49,211 bases of DNA from Solirubrobacterales bacterium. Lineage in GTDB: Bacteria; Actinomycetota; Thermoleophilia; Solirubrobacterales; 70-9. Of this stretch, positions 34,265 through 47,022 are shown in pieces. Position numbers and translations under genes: made by a program. The stretch is from contig JASLIG010000001.1 of assembly GCA_030152805.1 (NCBI GenBank), positions 1 to 49,211 on the forward strand. The letters are read 5' to 3'. Position 1 is the stretch's first letter. Each line of letters begins with the position of its first letter. The notes beneath the pieces are model-generated. The model was given only the letters and a program-made list of their open reading frames with translations, searched no databases and was not told the DNA's origin.

Positions 34265-35539
34265 TTAGCTGGCGATGCGCTCGACCGCGCGGGCGGCGAT
34301 GTCGGATCGCATCTGCATTCCCTCGAACTCGATCCGGCTGGCGGCATCGTATGCGCGATCCCGCGCCTCGGCGGGCGTCGTGCCCAGCGCCGTCACGTTC
34401 AGTACCCGTCCGCCGGCGGTGACGATCTCCCCGCCGCGTTGCGAGGTGCCCGCGTGTGTGATCTCGGCGAGCTCAGCCGCCGCGTCGAGGCCGTCGATCG
34501 CATCGCCCTTCGAGGACGACGCGGGATACCCGGCCGAGGCAAGCACCAAAGTCACGGCCCAGTCCTCGGTGAACTCCGCCTCCATACCCGCGAGGCCGCC
34601 TGGCTCCCGCGCCGCAAGGCAGAGGTCGACCAGGTCCGAGCGCAGCCGCGGCAGCACCGCCTGCGTCTCGGGATCGCCGAAGCGGGCGTTGAACTCGAGC
34701 ACCTTGGGACCGTCGGGCCCGATCATCAGGCCCGCGTAGAGCACGCCGTGGAAGGGCACGCCGCGCCGCGCCATCGCGGCGACGATCGGCCGGTGCACGG
34801 CGCCGACGATCTCCTCGACCCCCCCAGCGTCGAAGCCCGGCACCGGCGAGTAGCTGCCCATGCCGCCGGTGTTCGGTCCCTCGTCGCCGTCGAAGATCCG
34901 CTTGTAGTCCTGGGCGGGGGAAAGGGGCACGACGTTCTCACCGTCGCAGAGCGCCAGCAGCGAGAGCTCCTCGCCCTCGAGGAACTCCTCCAGCACCACG
35001 GTGGTGGTGCCGAAGCGCTGCTCGGTGAAGAAGACGTCGACCGCCTCGCACGCTTCGGCTTCCGAGGCGCAAATGATCACTCCCTTGCCGGCCGCCAGCC
35101 CATCGGCCTTCAGCACCGTCGGATAGGAAGCGCGGGCGAGCTGCTCGATTGCCTGCTCGCGGCTGTGCAGCAGCACGTGCGACGCGGTCGGCACGCCCGC
35201 GTCCGCCATCAGCTCCTTGGCGAAGGCCTTCGACCCCTCCAGCTCAGCTGCCGCCGCACTGGGCCCGAACGCCGGAACCCCGGCGTCCTCGAGCGCGTCT
35301 GTCACGCCGGCGACCAGCGCCGCCTCGGGTCCGACCACGACCAGGTCGACCCCGCGCTCGTTCGCCGCGGCGACGATCGCCTCGACGTCGTCCGCACTCA
35401 CCTCCGGCAGGCACTCGGCACCGGCGGCGATGCCCGCGTTGCCCGGTGCGCAGAGCAGCTCGGGAGCATGGGCCGAGCGCCCCAGCGCCCGCACGATCGC
35501 GTGCTCGCGCCCGCCTCCGCCGACGACGAGGATCTTCAC
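34265..35539 (-). CDS. purD: Phosphoribosylamine-glycine ligase
   Basis: PurD is the ATP-grasp enzyme that makes GAR. N-terminal MKILVVGGGGREHAI, the ATP-grasp segment VLKADGLAAGKGVIIC, and the metal-binding EFNARFGDPETQAVLPRL are present. The GTG start (35539) directly follows the stop of the GYD gene (TAAGTG), so the two are coupled. The 424 residues are normal length. Purine order here is purD, purE, purB. Confidence 0.96.
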   Translation of the reverse strand: MKILVVGGGGREHAIVRALGRSAHAPELLCAPGNAGIAAGAECLPEVSADDVEAIVAAANERGVDLVVVGPEAALVAGVTDALEDAGVPAFGPSAAAAELEGSKAFAKELMADAGVPTASHVLLHSREQAIEQLARASYPTVLKADGLAAGKGVIICASEAEACEAVDVFFTEQRFGTTTVVLEEFLEGEELSLLALCDGENVVPLSPAQDYKRIFDGDEGPNTGGMGSYSPVPGFDAGGVEEIVGAVHRPIVAAMARRGVPFHGVLYAGLMIGPDGPKVLEFNARFGDPETQAVLPRLRSDLVDLCLAAREPGGLAGMEAEFTEDWAVTLVLASAGYPASSSKGDAIDGLDAAAELAEITHAGTSQRGGEIVTAGGRVLNVTALGTTPAEARDRAYDAASRIEFEGMQMRSDIAARAVERIAS

Positions 35540-35821
35540 TTAGAGCGCGCCGGCCAGCTCATCGGCTGGCATCGCAGCGAGCGTCTGGCTGGTCATCGTC
35601 CCCCGCGAGCCGAGCTCGACGGACACCTTCGTCATCGTCTTCTCGTCGGGCGCCTCGACCACCGTGACGAAGTCGTACTGGCCGAGAGTGGCGTACTGGG
35701 CGATCACCTTCGCCCCGATCTGCTCGACCTCTTTGTTGACTTCCGCAACCCGTCCCGGGTTGTTCTTGAGGGTCCTCACGCCCTCGGAGGTCAGGTTCGT
35801 GAGCATCACATAGGTTGGCAT
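35540..35821 (-). CDS. GYD-domain protein
   Basis: A small ferredoxin-like fold protein of 93 residues with the signature GQYDFVTVVEAPDE (the GYD position reads QYD) and an N-terminal MPTYVMLTNLTSEGVRTLK. Start at ATG 35821 with GAGGAG in front. It is the first gene of the purD-purE-purB unit, separated from purD by no bases. GYD proteins are widespread with no assigned activity, often next to purine or regulatory genes, and a small-molecule-binding regulator is one possible reading. Confidence 0.88.
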   Translation of the reverse strand: MPTYVMLTNLTSEGVRTLKNNPGRVAEVNKEVEQIGAKVIAQYATLGQYDFVTVVEAPDEKTMTKVSVELGSRGTMTSQTLAAMPADELAGAL

Positions 35822-35856
35822 CGAATTCTCCTCTCGGAAGGGGGAATTCGAGCCTA

Positions 35857-37449
35857 CTAGCCGTCGTAGCCGGCGTGCACGTGGTCGCAGTGATCCGACC
35901 GCGCGAACGCCGGGCCGGGCCCATCCAGGTCGAAGCAGTAGATGAGCTCCGTCGGATGCGCCGGCGCCGGCAGGTAGGCCAGCGTGCGGCCCAGTTCGGC
36001 ACACGGCGCGGTTGGCGCCGTGTCGGTGCAGGAGACCCCGTCGACGACGGCGATGTCCATTGCCCGGCCGAAGTAATGGTTGGAGACGTTGCCTTCGGTC
36101 GTGTACTCGGAGTGGTCCGAGCGCAGGGCGGAGATGGTCAGTGTGTGCTGCTGGGTGATCGCACCGATCAGCGCCACGATGCGCGGATCGAGCGCGCCGC
36201 TGGTGATGTCTCGCAGCTCGAGGTCGTTGGAGAGGGTGAGGTTATTCCAGTTGATCGGCGCGCCGACCGTGCCCGGCAGCGCCAGCGACCAATCGACCGG
36301 GGTCACCTGGCACTTGCCTTCCAGCTCTTCGGCGTCGGCGAGCACCGCCTGCACGTACCACTGGGCCTGGTTGTGGGTGAAGATGCCCGCGCGCAGGCTG
36401 CCCCGCGACCAGATCAGGCGAGCGAGCGTGGCGGCCGAGTCGGCCGGATCGCCGCGGCGGACGCGGCCGTCTTCGTCGCCGTCGACGGCGTACTTGCTCC
36501 ACTCGCTCGGTTCGAGTCCGAGCGGACCGCGTTCGTGCAGCTGAGCCCTGCTCATGCCGCGGCCGAAGTTCGACTCCAGCCGCGCCACCGAGGCAATTGC
36601 CCAGACGCCGCGCTGGCCGAGTTCGTAGCGGCTCGAGGCCGCCTCGAAGGCTTCCATGTATTCAGTGGGAACTTCGTCCCGCCACGCCGGCGCCGCCGTG
36701 CAGTCGAAGCTCTGTAGCTGCGGCGTCAGAGCGAAGCCGCCCACCCCGCCCCCCATCGCGCCGTAGCAGGACGCGTTGGCGAGGACCTCGGCGACGTACC
36801 AATCGGCGTGGTTGTAGGCGAAGATCGCGCTGTAGGTGTCTACCGGCATGCCGGAGGCGTTGAGGTAGCGGGCGGCGGCGAAGATCGCGTCCTCGGGGTC
36901 GTAGGGATCCCGCACCCCGTCGCCGTTGGCGTCGACGCCCCAGGTTTCCCAGGTCGAGGGCAGGAACTGCATCCAGCCGATCGCGCCGGCTGACGACGGC
37001 CCCATGTTGGTGCCGAAGGCGCTCTCGATGCCGTTGATCGAAGCGAGGATCGCCGGCCCCTGCGGGCCGAGACCGTAGGTCGTGGCGGCGCGGTTGTAGA
37101 TCGGGATCAGCACCGGTGGCACACCGCCGGCGCTTGCGCAGCTCGAGGTCGGGATCGAGGGGATTTCGAAGGTTTCCGACGGCGACGGTGCCCCCACCGC
37201 CCCGGCGCTCCCTTCCTCGCTTTCGACTGGCGCCGGTTCGCTGCTGCCCCTTTCTTCTTCCGGCTCGACTTCCGCCGCGGTGCCGCCGCTGGCGGCTGGA
37301 GCGATCGTCGGCGCGGCGAGCGTTTCGTTCTCTTCGAGGCTCGGCGCTGCCGCCGTTTCGCTCGCCGGCGCTCCCACGGCGCCCGCGCTCGGGGCCGTCA
37401 ACGCGACGGCGATCACGGCTGCCGCGAGCGTGTTGCGCAGCCGTGACAT
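35857..37449 (-). CDS. Secreted cell-wall hydrolase: two lytic transglycosylase modules plus an M15-peptidase-like domain
   Basis: The 530-residue protein has a signal peptide (about 1-26), a Pro/Ala/Glu-rich linker to about 95, a lytic-transglycosylase module with catalytic Glu142 in INGIESAFG and GAIGWMQFLPSTW, a second module with VARLESNFGRGM, and a C-terminal domain with NHYFGRAMDIAVV and DHCDHVHAGY, the His-x6-Asp and His-x-His zinc ligand pattern of M15 (VanY-like) carboxypeptidases. The combination would cut both glycan and peptide parts of peptidoglycan. The start at ATG 37449 overlaps the upstream stop (TGATG), so it is coupled to the membrane protein gene before it. Confidence 0.82.
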   Translation of the reverse strand: MSRLRNTLAAAVIAVALTAPSAGAVGAPASETAAAPSLEENETLAAPTIAPAASGGTAAEVEPEEERGSSEPAPVESEEGSAGAVGAPSPSETFEIPSIPTSSCASAGGVPPVLIPIYNRAATTYGLGPQGPAILASINGIESAFGTNMGPSSAGAIGWMQFLPSTWETWGVDANGDGVRDPYDPEDAIFAAARYLNASGMPVDTYSAIFAYNHADWYVAEVLANASCYGAMGGGVGGFALTPQLQSFDCTAAPAWRDEVPTEYMEAFEAASSRYELGQRGVWAIASVARLESNFGRGMSRAQLHERGPLGLEPSEWSKYAVDGDEDGRVRRGDPADSAATLARLIWSRGSLRAGIFTHNQAQWYVQAVLADAEELEGKCQVTPVDWSLALPGTVGAPINWNNLTLSNDLELRDITSGALDPRIVALIGAITQQHTLTISALRSDHSEYTTEGNVSNHYFGRAMDIAVVDGVSCTDTAPTAPCAELGRTLAYLPAPAHPTELIYCFDLDGPGPAFARSDHCDHVHAGYDG

Positions 37450-38342
37450 CAGCCGCGCGCGTCCGCCACACGCCACTCGCCGGACTCCTTGTCGCGCTGC
37501 AGGTCGAGCCGCAGCTCGCTGGTGACGCCGACCCGCAGCAGCGAGACGCTGACGCTGTAGGTGCTGCCGTGATGGGGGCCGGCGACGACGTTGAGGACTT
37601 TCGCCTGCGGCACCCTCGTGTTCGCCGGCAGCCGCGGCGGGCGTCGCAGCAGCGAGCGGGCGAGCTGCGGGGTCGCGGTCGCCCGGAAGGCGGAGCGGAC
37701 CCGGCGGTCGAGGTGGCCGGTCTCATACAGCACGAAGGCGCTGGCGAACTGCTGTGCCACCAGGGTCGCGGCCGGTCCGGCCGGCTCGACTTTGCCCGTG
37801 CCGCTAGAGGCGACTTCAGCGGTCGAGTTCGCCGCGGTCGATTCGGCCGAGGTGGCGGTACCGCTGCCCGAGGAGGCGATTTCTCCGGCGCTCTTGGCGA
37901 CGCCGCCGTCGGCCTCGGCGCTGAAGTCCGGCTTGGCCCCCTGCAGTGCCGGCGCCGCCGCTTTCAGCGGCTCCGGCGCGGGAGCTTGCACCACCGGCGC
38001 GGGCGTCGGGGCCACTGCCTGTCGCAAGTGAGAGCCACTACTGCCGCTGCCCGAGGCCCAGAGCAGCCCGATCACTCCGGCGCCGACGGCCAGCAGCGCC
38101 AGGGCCGCCAGGCCGGCAGTGCGGGCCGGCGCACCCCAGCCATCGGCGCGCTCCTCCAGCGGCCAGACCAGTCCCCGCTCGATCGCCCAGAGCCCCCGCT
38201 CGAAGGGCCACTTGATCGCGTCGGCAACGCGGCGCAGCACGTCGGCGCCGCCCCAGACGACGCGCTCCTCCACCGCGAAGGCGGCGTCGGCGATCGAAGA
38301 ACGGAGTGGGGCGGCGGTATCGATACGGCGTCGTCCAGGCAT
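37449..38342 (-). CDS. Single-pass membrane protein, probable partner of the cell-wall hydrolase
   Basis: The 297 residues start at ATG 38342 (MPGRRRIDTAAPLRSS), with a cytoplasmic N-terminus, one transmembrane helix (about 72-92, LAALALLAVGAGVIGLLW), a long Ala/Pro/Ser-rich extracytoplasmic linker and a folded C-terminal domain (about 190-297) with VAQQFASAFVLYETG, akin to small domains in mating or conjugation proteins. It is coupled to the transglycosylase/peptidase gene (TGATG). The open frame to 38450 lacks support. Probably an anchor or assembly partner for the hydrolase; not a recognised family. Confidence 0.7.
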   Translation of the reverse strand: MPGRRRIDTAAPLRSSIADAAFAVEERVVWGGADVLRRVADAIKWPFERGLWAIERGLVWPLEERADGWGAPARTAGLAALALLAVGAGVIGLLWASGSGSSGSHLRQAVAPTPAPVVQAPAPEPLKAAAPALQGAKPDFSAEADGGVAKSAGEIASSGSGTATSAESTAANSTAEVASSGTGKVEPAGPAATLVAQQFASAFVLYETGHLDRRVRSAFRATATPQLARSLLRRPPRLPANTRVPQAKVLNVVAGPHHGSTYSVSVSLLRVGVTSELRLDLQRDKESGEWRVADARG

Positions 38343-38403
38343 GCGTAGTACGGGGGGTTGAGAGCTTATGTCGGATTCTCGCCCCGGTTCCTTAACACCG
38401 CAT

Positions 38404-38423
38404 AATGGGCTGTAGTTCCCATT
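38404..38423. terminator. Weak inverted repeat after clpB
   Basis: AATGGG and CCCATT (6-bp stem, 8-nt loop) lie 28-47 nt past the clpB stop, in the 108-nt gap before the membrane protein gene of the hydrolase pair. The gap also contains a CATTAT that could be a -10 box for that gene. Both readings are tentative. Confidence 0.3.
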
Positions 38424-38450
38424 CTGGCTCTCAATCGCGCGGTTTGGCAC

Positions 38451-41022
<2,572 letters not shown>

Positions 41023-41036
<14 letters not shown>

Positions 41037-41388
41037 CCAGGCCTCCCTTCAGGAACCGCTCTTCCAGCTTTTCGGCCCGGCGGCGCGTCCGCTCCAACTC
41101 GGCGCGCATCCGCTCGACCCGTTCCTCCATTTCGAGGACCGTCTCGACGCCGGCGAGGTTGAGGCCTTCCTCCGAGGTCATCCGCTGGATGCGGAGCAGC
41201 CGCTCGACGTCGCGCTGGGAGTAGAGGCGGGTGTTCTTCGGCGAGCGCTTCGGCTGGATCAACCCGCGCGCCTCGTACATGCGCAGCGTCTGCGGGTGCA
41301 TGTGGGCGAGCTCGGCGGCGACCGAGATCATGAAGACCCCCTGGTCGGAGTCGATCGAGACGTCGATCCGTTCGCGCCGCACGCTCAT
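41023..41388 (-). CDS. hspR: Heat-shock repressor HspR (MerR family)
   Basis: HspR represses heat-shock operons together with DnaK. The 121-residue product has a MerR helix-turn-helix (VAAELAHMHPQTLRMYEARG) and coiled-coil (EERVERMRAELERTRRRAEK). The start is set at ATG 41388 (MSVRRERIDVSIDSDQGVFM); a longer reading from 41415 would run into the inverted repeat. It sits between dnaJ and clpB. A clear CTTGAGT-N7-ACTCAAG operator was not found upstream of dnaK. Confidence 0.93.
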
Positions 41389-41399
41389 GACAAACTTTC

Positions 41400-41455
41400 G
41401 CGCCCAAATCGGCACGGATTCGAACGACCGGCAGCCACTGTGCCGATTTGGGCGC
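41400..41455. repeat. 16-bp-arm inverted repeat between dnaJ and hspR
   Basis: GCGCCCAAATCGGCAC (41400-41415) pairs exactly with 41440-41455 around a 24-nt loop. It begins directly after the dnaJ stop and ends 11 nt before hspR. Inside an operon it could attenuate hspR-clpB expression relative to dnaKJ, mark an RNA processing site, or be an inserted palindrome. No T-tract follows. Confidence 0.7.
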
Positions 41456-42580
41456 TCATGGTCCAGCCTTTCTCAGCAGCTCGGCGCGCGGGTCGGCGCC
41501 GTTGAAGGCCTCGGCCAGTTTCTCGGCCGCCGCCTCCTGGTCCTTCGTGAGCTTCTTCGGCATCTCGATCTCGAGCCGGTAACGGACGTCCCCCTTGCCG
41601 CGGCCACGCGGCCTCGGCGCCCCCTCGCCTTTCAGCCGCTGGATCGAGCCGTGCTTGGTCCCGGGGCGGACCTTGATCTTCTTCGTGCCCTCCAGGGTCG
41701 GCACCTCGATCGTGGCGCCGCGCAGCGCCTCGGCGATCGTGATCGGCACCGTCACCTCGAGGTTGCCGCCGTCGAGCCGTTTGAAGATCGGTGAGGCGGT
41801 GACGCGGGTGACGACGAAGAGGTCCCCCGGCGGCCCGCCGCGCTGGCCGGCCTCGCCCTTGCCGGCGAGCCGGATCCGCGCCCCGTCCTTGACCCCGGCC
41901 GGGATCTTCACCTTGTAGCGCTTGGTCTGCTGGGTCAGGCCGGAGCCGCCGCAGGTCGGGCAGGGGTCCTGGATGATCTGGCCCTGGCCGCCGCACTGCG
42001 GGCAGGGCTGACTGATCGAGAAGAAGCCCTGGCTCTGCGCATCGATGCCGCGCCCTTCGCAGCGCGGGCAGGTGACCGGCGTCGTGCCCGGTTTGGCGCC
42101 GTTGCCGTGGCAGGTCGGGCAGCGTTCGGCCTTGGGCACGGTGACTTGGACCTGAGCGCCGTTGACCGCCTGGTCGAAGCTGAGGCTGATCTCGGTTTCG
42201 AGGTCGCGCCCGCGAACCTGCTGCGGCTGGGCCCGCCCGCCCCCGCCCCCGCCCCCGCGCCCGAAGATGTTGGAGAAGATGTCGCTGACGTCGAAACCGC
42301 CGGCCGCGCCGGCGCCACCGGGTCCGAACGGGCCCCCGCCGGGACCGCCTCCGCCGAAGCCGCCGAACATGGCGCCGCCCGAGTCGTACTCCTTGCGCTT
42401 CTCGGCGTCGGAGAGCACGTCGTAGGCGCCCTGCACCTCCTTGAACTTCTCCTCCGCTTTCGGGTCGTCCGGGTTGCGGTCAGGGTGGTACTGGCGCGCC
42501 AGTTTGCGGTACGCCTTCTTGATCTCCGCCTCGGAGGCGCCCTTGGCGACGCCAAGCGTCTTGTAGAGGTCCTCGGCCAC
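41456..42580 (-). CDS. dnaJ: Chaperone DnaJ
   Basis: The co-chaperone stimulates DnaK ATPase. The J domain (1-70) has YHPDRNPDD with the HPD motif, followed by a Gly/Phe-rich region (about 78-112), four zinc motifs (CPTCHGNG, CPRCEGRG, CPQCGGQG, CPTCGGSG) and the C-terminal substrate domains. The 374 residues are normal. It starts 6 nt after grpE. Its stop is followed directly by the long inverted repeat before hspR. Confidence 0.97.
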   Translation of the reverse strand: MAEDLYKTLGVAKGASEAEIKKAYRKLARQYHPDRNPDDPKAEEKFKEVQGAYDVLSDAEKRKEYDSGGAMFGGFGGGGPGGGPFGPGGAGAAGGFDVSDIFSNIFGRGGGGGGGRAQPQQVRGRDLETEISLSFDQAVNGAQVQVTVPKAERCPTCHGNGAKPGTTPVTCPRCEGRGIDAQSQGFFSISQPCPQCGGQGQIIQDPCPTCGGSGLTQQTKRYKVKIPAGVKDGARIRLAGKGEAGQRGGPPGDLFVVTRVTASPIFKRLDGGNLEVTVPITIAEALRGATIEVPTLEGTKKIKVRPGTKHGSIQRLKGEGAPRPRGRGKGDVRYRLEIEMPKKLTKDQEAAAEKLAEAFNGADPRAELLRKAGP

Positions 42581-42586
42581 GTGCCT

Positions 42587-43200
42587 CTACTCGCTCACCA
42601 CCACGCGCGCCGGCCGGATCAACTGATCCCCCAACCGGTACCCCTTCTGCATCACCTCGACCACCGTCCCCGGCTCGACCCCGTCGGCAGGCTGCGTCGA
42701 GAGCGCCTCGTGCACCACCGGATCGAACTTCTCCCCCTTGGGATCCACAGCCTCGATCCCGTTCCGCGTCAATGAGTCCCGCAAGCTCCTGAACACGAGC
42801 AGCACGCCATGCGCCAACCCGTCCTCCGAGTCCCCCTCCGGATCCAACCCCGCCGCCTGAATAGCCCGCTCCAAATCATCGAGCACAGGCACAACCTCCC
42901 GAATCACCTCAGCTTTCCCGCGAGTCGATGCGGCCTGGACCTCGGTGCTCATCCGCTTGCGAAAGTTCTCGAAATCAGCCTTGGTCCGCTTAGCGAGATC
43001 GAGGTACTCATCCCGCTCGCGTTGCGTGTCAGCTAGGAGTGCATCGAGATCGGTCTCGACCCGAGACGCATCGCCCGCGGGTGGCGTGGACTCGGGGGGG
43101 CCGAGAACGGAGGCCCCGCCCCCGCCCGCAGGCCCCCCCGAGGCCGCGGCAGGCCCCGCGGCCGAGCGCTCGCGTCCCTGATCGTCCCGAGACTCGTCGC

Positions 43201-43204
<4 letters not shown>
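42587..43204 (-). CDS. grpE: Nucleotide exchange factor GrpE
   Basis: GrpE releases ADP from DnaK. The conserved core runs from about residue 52 (LLADTQRERDEYLDLAKRTK, coiled coil) to FDPVVHEALSTQPADGVEPGTV near the C-terminus. Residues about 15-44 of the unstructured N-terminal tail are encoded by repeat copy D in antisense (ERSAAGPAAASGGPAGG), which closely resembles the copy C peptide of E2. The start overlaps the dnaK stop by 4 nt (ATGA). The total of 205 residues is normal for an actinobacterial GrpE. Confidence 0.96.
43075..43161 (+). repeat. Structured dispersed repeat, copy D (inside grpE, antisense)
   Basis: Outer stem CCGCGGG (43075-43081) pairs with CCCGCGG (43155-43161); inner stem 43085-43102 pairs with 43131-43148 (about 18 bp with two mismatches); the apical loop is 43103-43130, GAG to GCCCGCA. 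The tail GGCCGAGCGCTCG (43160-43172) is shared with copies A and C. It lies in frame in grpE, opposite to the coding strand. Confidence 0.85.
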
Positions 43205-45105
<1,901 letters not shown>

Positions 45106-45204
45106 TGTCAAAGTCCTCCAGCTCTAGTTATCTCTATTTAAGCTTCGCTAAAAATCTAAGTGGCAGTATGGCAGATCCATGATCGGATGCAAAGCCTTTG
45201 TGCC

Positions 45205-45210
45205 TATAGT
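45205..45210 (+). promoter_or_regulatory. Possible -10 box of the endonuclease/exonuclease/phosphatase gene
   Basis: TGCCTATAGT looks like an extended -10 element (TATAGT at 45205-45210) in the 176-nt gap between dnaK and this gene. No clear -35 hexamer is seen. The rest of the gap is an AT-rich part next to dnaK with no recognisable HspR operator. Confidence 0.3.
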
Positions 45211-45281
45211 GGGTTAGCGGGTATGGGAGGCGCCTCGACCTGTGCGGCCCCGGGTGGGTCGCCGACGAAGAGGAGACGATT

Positions 45282-46478
45282 TTGGATCATCCGCATACAG
45301 GCGCTCGGCGCGTCACCGTTCTGCTCGCTCTCACAGCGATGGTACTCGCGTTCGTACCCAGCCTGGCCGCTGGCAAAGCGACCAAGAAACCGGATCAGGG
45401 CAAGGAAGTCAGCGTGATGACCCGCAACCTCTATCTCGGCGCCGACCTGACGCCGGCGATCGCGGCGCCGAGCCGCGAAGCCTTCCTCGCCGCGAACGGG
45501 AAAATCCTCCGCGACGTCACCGCCAACAACTTCCCGGTGCGGGCCAAGGGCCTGGCCGAAGAGATCCTCGAGAAGAAGCCGGACCTGGTCGGTCTGCAGG
45601 AGGCGGCTCTCTGGCGCACGGGGCCGCCCAGCCTCGAACCCCTGCTCAACTCCGGGGCCACGCCGACCGCGACGGCGGTCCGCTACGACTACCTGGCCGA
45701 ACTGCTGGCGCAGCTCAACAAGGGCAAAGGCAAGCCGCAGTACCGCGTGGCCGTCTCACAGGACGAGTTCGACTTCGAAGCACCCGCCGATGAAAACGGC
45801 GTCCCCGGCGACGGGCCCAACGGGGCGATTCCCAATGCCGAGATCAACGGCCGGCTGACGATGCGCGACGCGATCCTCGTGCGCAACGGTGCCGGCGTCA
45901 CCTTCAAGCACAAGCGGATGGGCCACTTCGCCAACCTGCTCACGGTCCAGGTCTCCGGCGTCAACGTCACCGTGACGAGGGGCTGGGTCGCGATCGACGC
46001 CAAGGTGCGCGGCAGCCACACCTTCCGCTTCGTCAACACCCACCTCGAGGCGTTCGACCCCGCCACGCAGGTGCCGAGCATCCGCGCCCTGCAGGCGAGC
46101 GAGCTCGTCGCTCCCGGCGGCCCGGCGACGACGGGTCTGCCGGTGATCCTCCTCGGCGACCTCAACTCCGACGACGACACGGTCGAACCCGGCGATCAGC
46201 AGGCCTACCGCACCCTGCTCGGCGCGGGCATGCGCGAGCGCAGCACGAACAAACCGCTCGGCTGCTGCCTCAACTCGAGCCTGCTCGCCGTCGGCGCCGG
46301 CGGCAGCGTCGCCGACTTCAACCACCAGGTCGACCACGTGATGACGCGCGATCCCAAAGAAATCAAGCTCAAAAGCTCAGCCGTAACCGGCCGCCAACCG
46401 GTCCGCGGCCTCTGGAACTCCGACCACGCGGGTCTCTACAGCTCCCTGCTCTTTCGCGGCCCGCTGACGACAAGCTGA
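45282..46478 (+). CDS. Secreted endonuclease/exonuclease/phosphatase family protein
   Basis: The 398-residue protein has a signal peptide (about 1-30, cleavage near LAAGKA) and the EEP fold: MTRNLYLGADL, the metal-binding Glu of LVGLQEAALW, the His of VNTHLEAF, LLGDLNSDD, and the C-terminal QVDHVM and NSDHAGL His. Members are nucleases, phosphodiesterases or phosphatases acting outside the cell. The TTG start follows GAGGAG. Its 3' end faces the cytochrome c gene across the large inverted repeat 46487-46596. Confidence 0.9.
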   Translation: MDHPHTGARRVTVLLALTAMVLAFVPSLAAGKATKKPDQGKEVSVMTRNLYLGADLTPAIAAPSREAFLAANGKILRDVTANNFPVRAKGLAEEILEKKPDLVGLQEAALWRTGPPSLEPLLNSGATPTATAVRYDYLAELLAQLNKGKGKPQYRVAVSQDEFDFEAPADENGVPGDGPNGAIPNAEINGRLTMRDAILVRNGAGVTFKHKRMGHFANLLTVQVSGVNVTVTRGWVAIDAKVRGSHTFRFVNTHLEAFDPATQVPSIRALQASELVAPGGPATTGLPVILLGDLNSDDDTVEPGDQQAYRTLLGAGMRERSTNKPLGCCLNSSLLAVGAGGSVADFNHQVDHVMTRDPKEIKLKSSAVTGRQPVRGLWNSDHAGLYSSLLFRGPLTTS

Positions 46479-46486
46479 ATGACATA

Positions 46487-46596
46487 GCCCATCCCCGGTA
46501 GGGGTGAAGGTCTTGTACTTTTCGGTCGAGAGCTCGAGGCGACAGCCGCGACCTCTTCACCCGAAAAGTTAAGCGGAACCCCTACCGGGGATGGGC
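46487..46596. terminator. Large nested inverted repeat between convergent genes
   Basis: Perfect 19-bp arms GCCCATCCCCGGTAGGGGT (46487-46505) and complement (46578-46596), each itself a short hairpin (CCCC-GGTA-GGGG). A second, nested pair ACTTTTCGG/CCGAAAAGT (46517-46525, 46561-46569) lies inside. It occupies nearly the whole gap between two convergent genes and so is probably a bidirectional terminator. Its span of 110 bp and self-palindromic arms match the element at 1257-1364, though the sequence does not. Confidence 0.65.
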
Positions 46597-46602
46597 GACG
46601 AC

Positions 46603-47022
46603 TTAACCCTCGCCGGCCGTGCGGGCGACGAATTCGGCGACTTCCTCAGCTTGCTCTTCGTTGAGGATGCCGCCTGGCATCCGGCCGGGCGTGGTTTTGT
46701 CGTCGGCGCCTTTTTCGATCGCGTTGAGGACGCGGCCCTTGGTCGCCTTGATGGTCGAATCGGCGCCTGAGCCTTCCGGCGGCCCGGTGGGGGCCAGCAG
46801 TTCGTCGAGGTCGGGGCCGTAGTTGCCATCGGTGCCGGCCGCGTACAGCGTGTGGCAGGTGCCGCAGTTGGTCTGAAAGAGGCTCTGCCCGCTCTCCAGG
46901 TTGGATGGCACCTCTTGCGCTCCGCGTGCCGCGTCGCCGTCGGACCGGAAGGCAAGCCAGGGGATCAGGACGGCGAGGAATATGACCACCAGCCCGAAGA
47001 CGATGAACGTTTTTTTGCTCAT
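46603..47022 (-). CDS. Membrane-anchored c-type cytochrome
   Basis: A 139-residue monoheme protein: N-terminal membrane helix (about 4-25, FIVFGLVVIFLAVLIPWLAF), heme-binding CGTCH (Cys53, Cys56, His57) and probable axial Met115 in GRMPGG. The helix is likely an uncleaved anchor, with the heme domain outside. Its ATG overlaps the endonuclease III stop (ATGA). The natural partner is not evident; no oxidase or reductase gene is in the window. Confidence 0.9.
   Translation of the reverse strand: MSKKTFIVFGLVVIFLAVLIPWLAFRSDGDAARGAQEVPSNLESGQSLFQTNCGTCHTLYAAGTDGNYGPDLDELLAPTGPPEGSGADSTIKATKGRVLNAIEKGADDKTTPGRMPGGILNEEQAEEVAEFVARTAGEG

Noticed and set aside
45112..45180. HspR operator upstream of dnaK
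   Set aside because: The AT-rich stretch has TTAAGCTT and CTAAG but no CTTGAGT-N7-ACTCAAG pattern.
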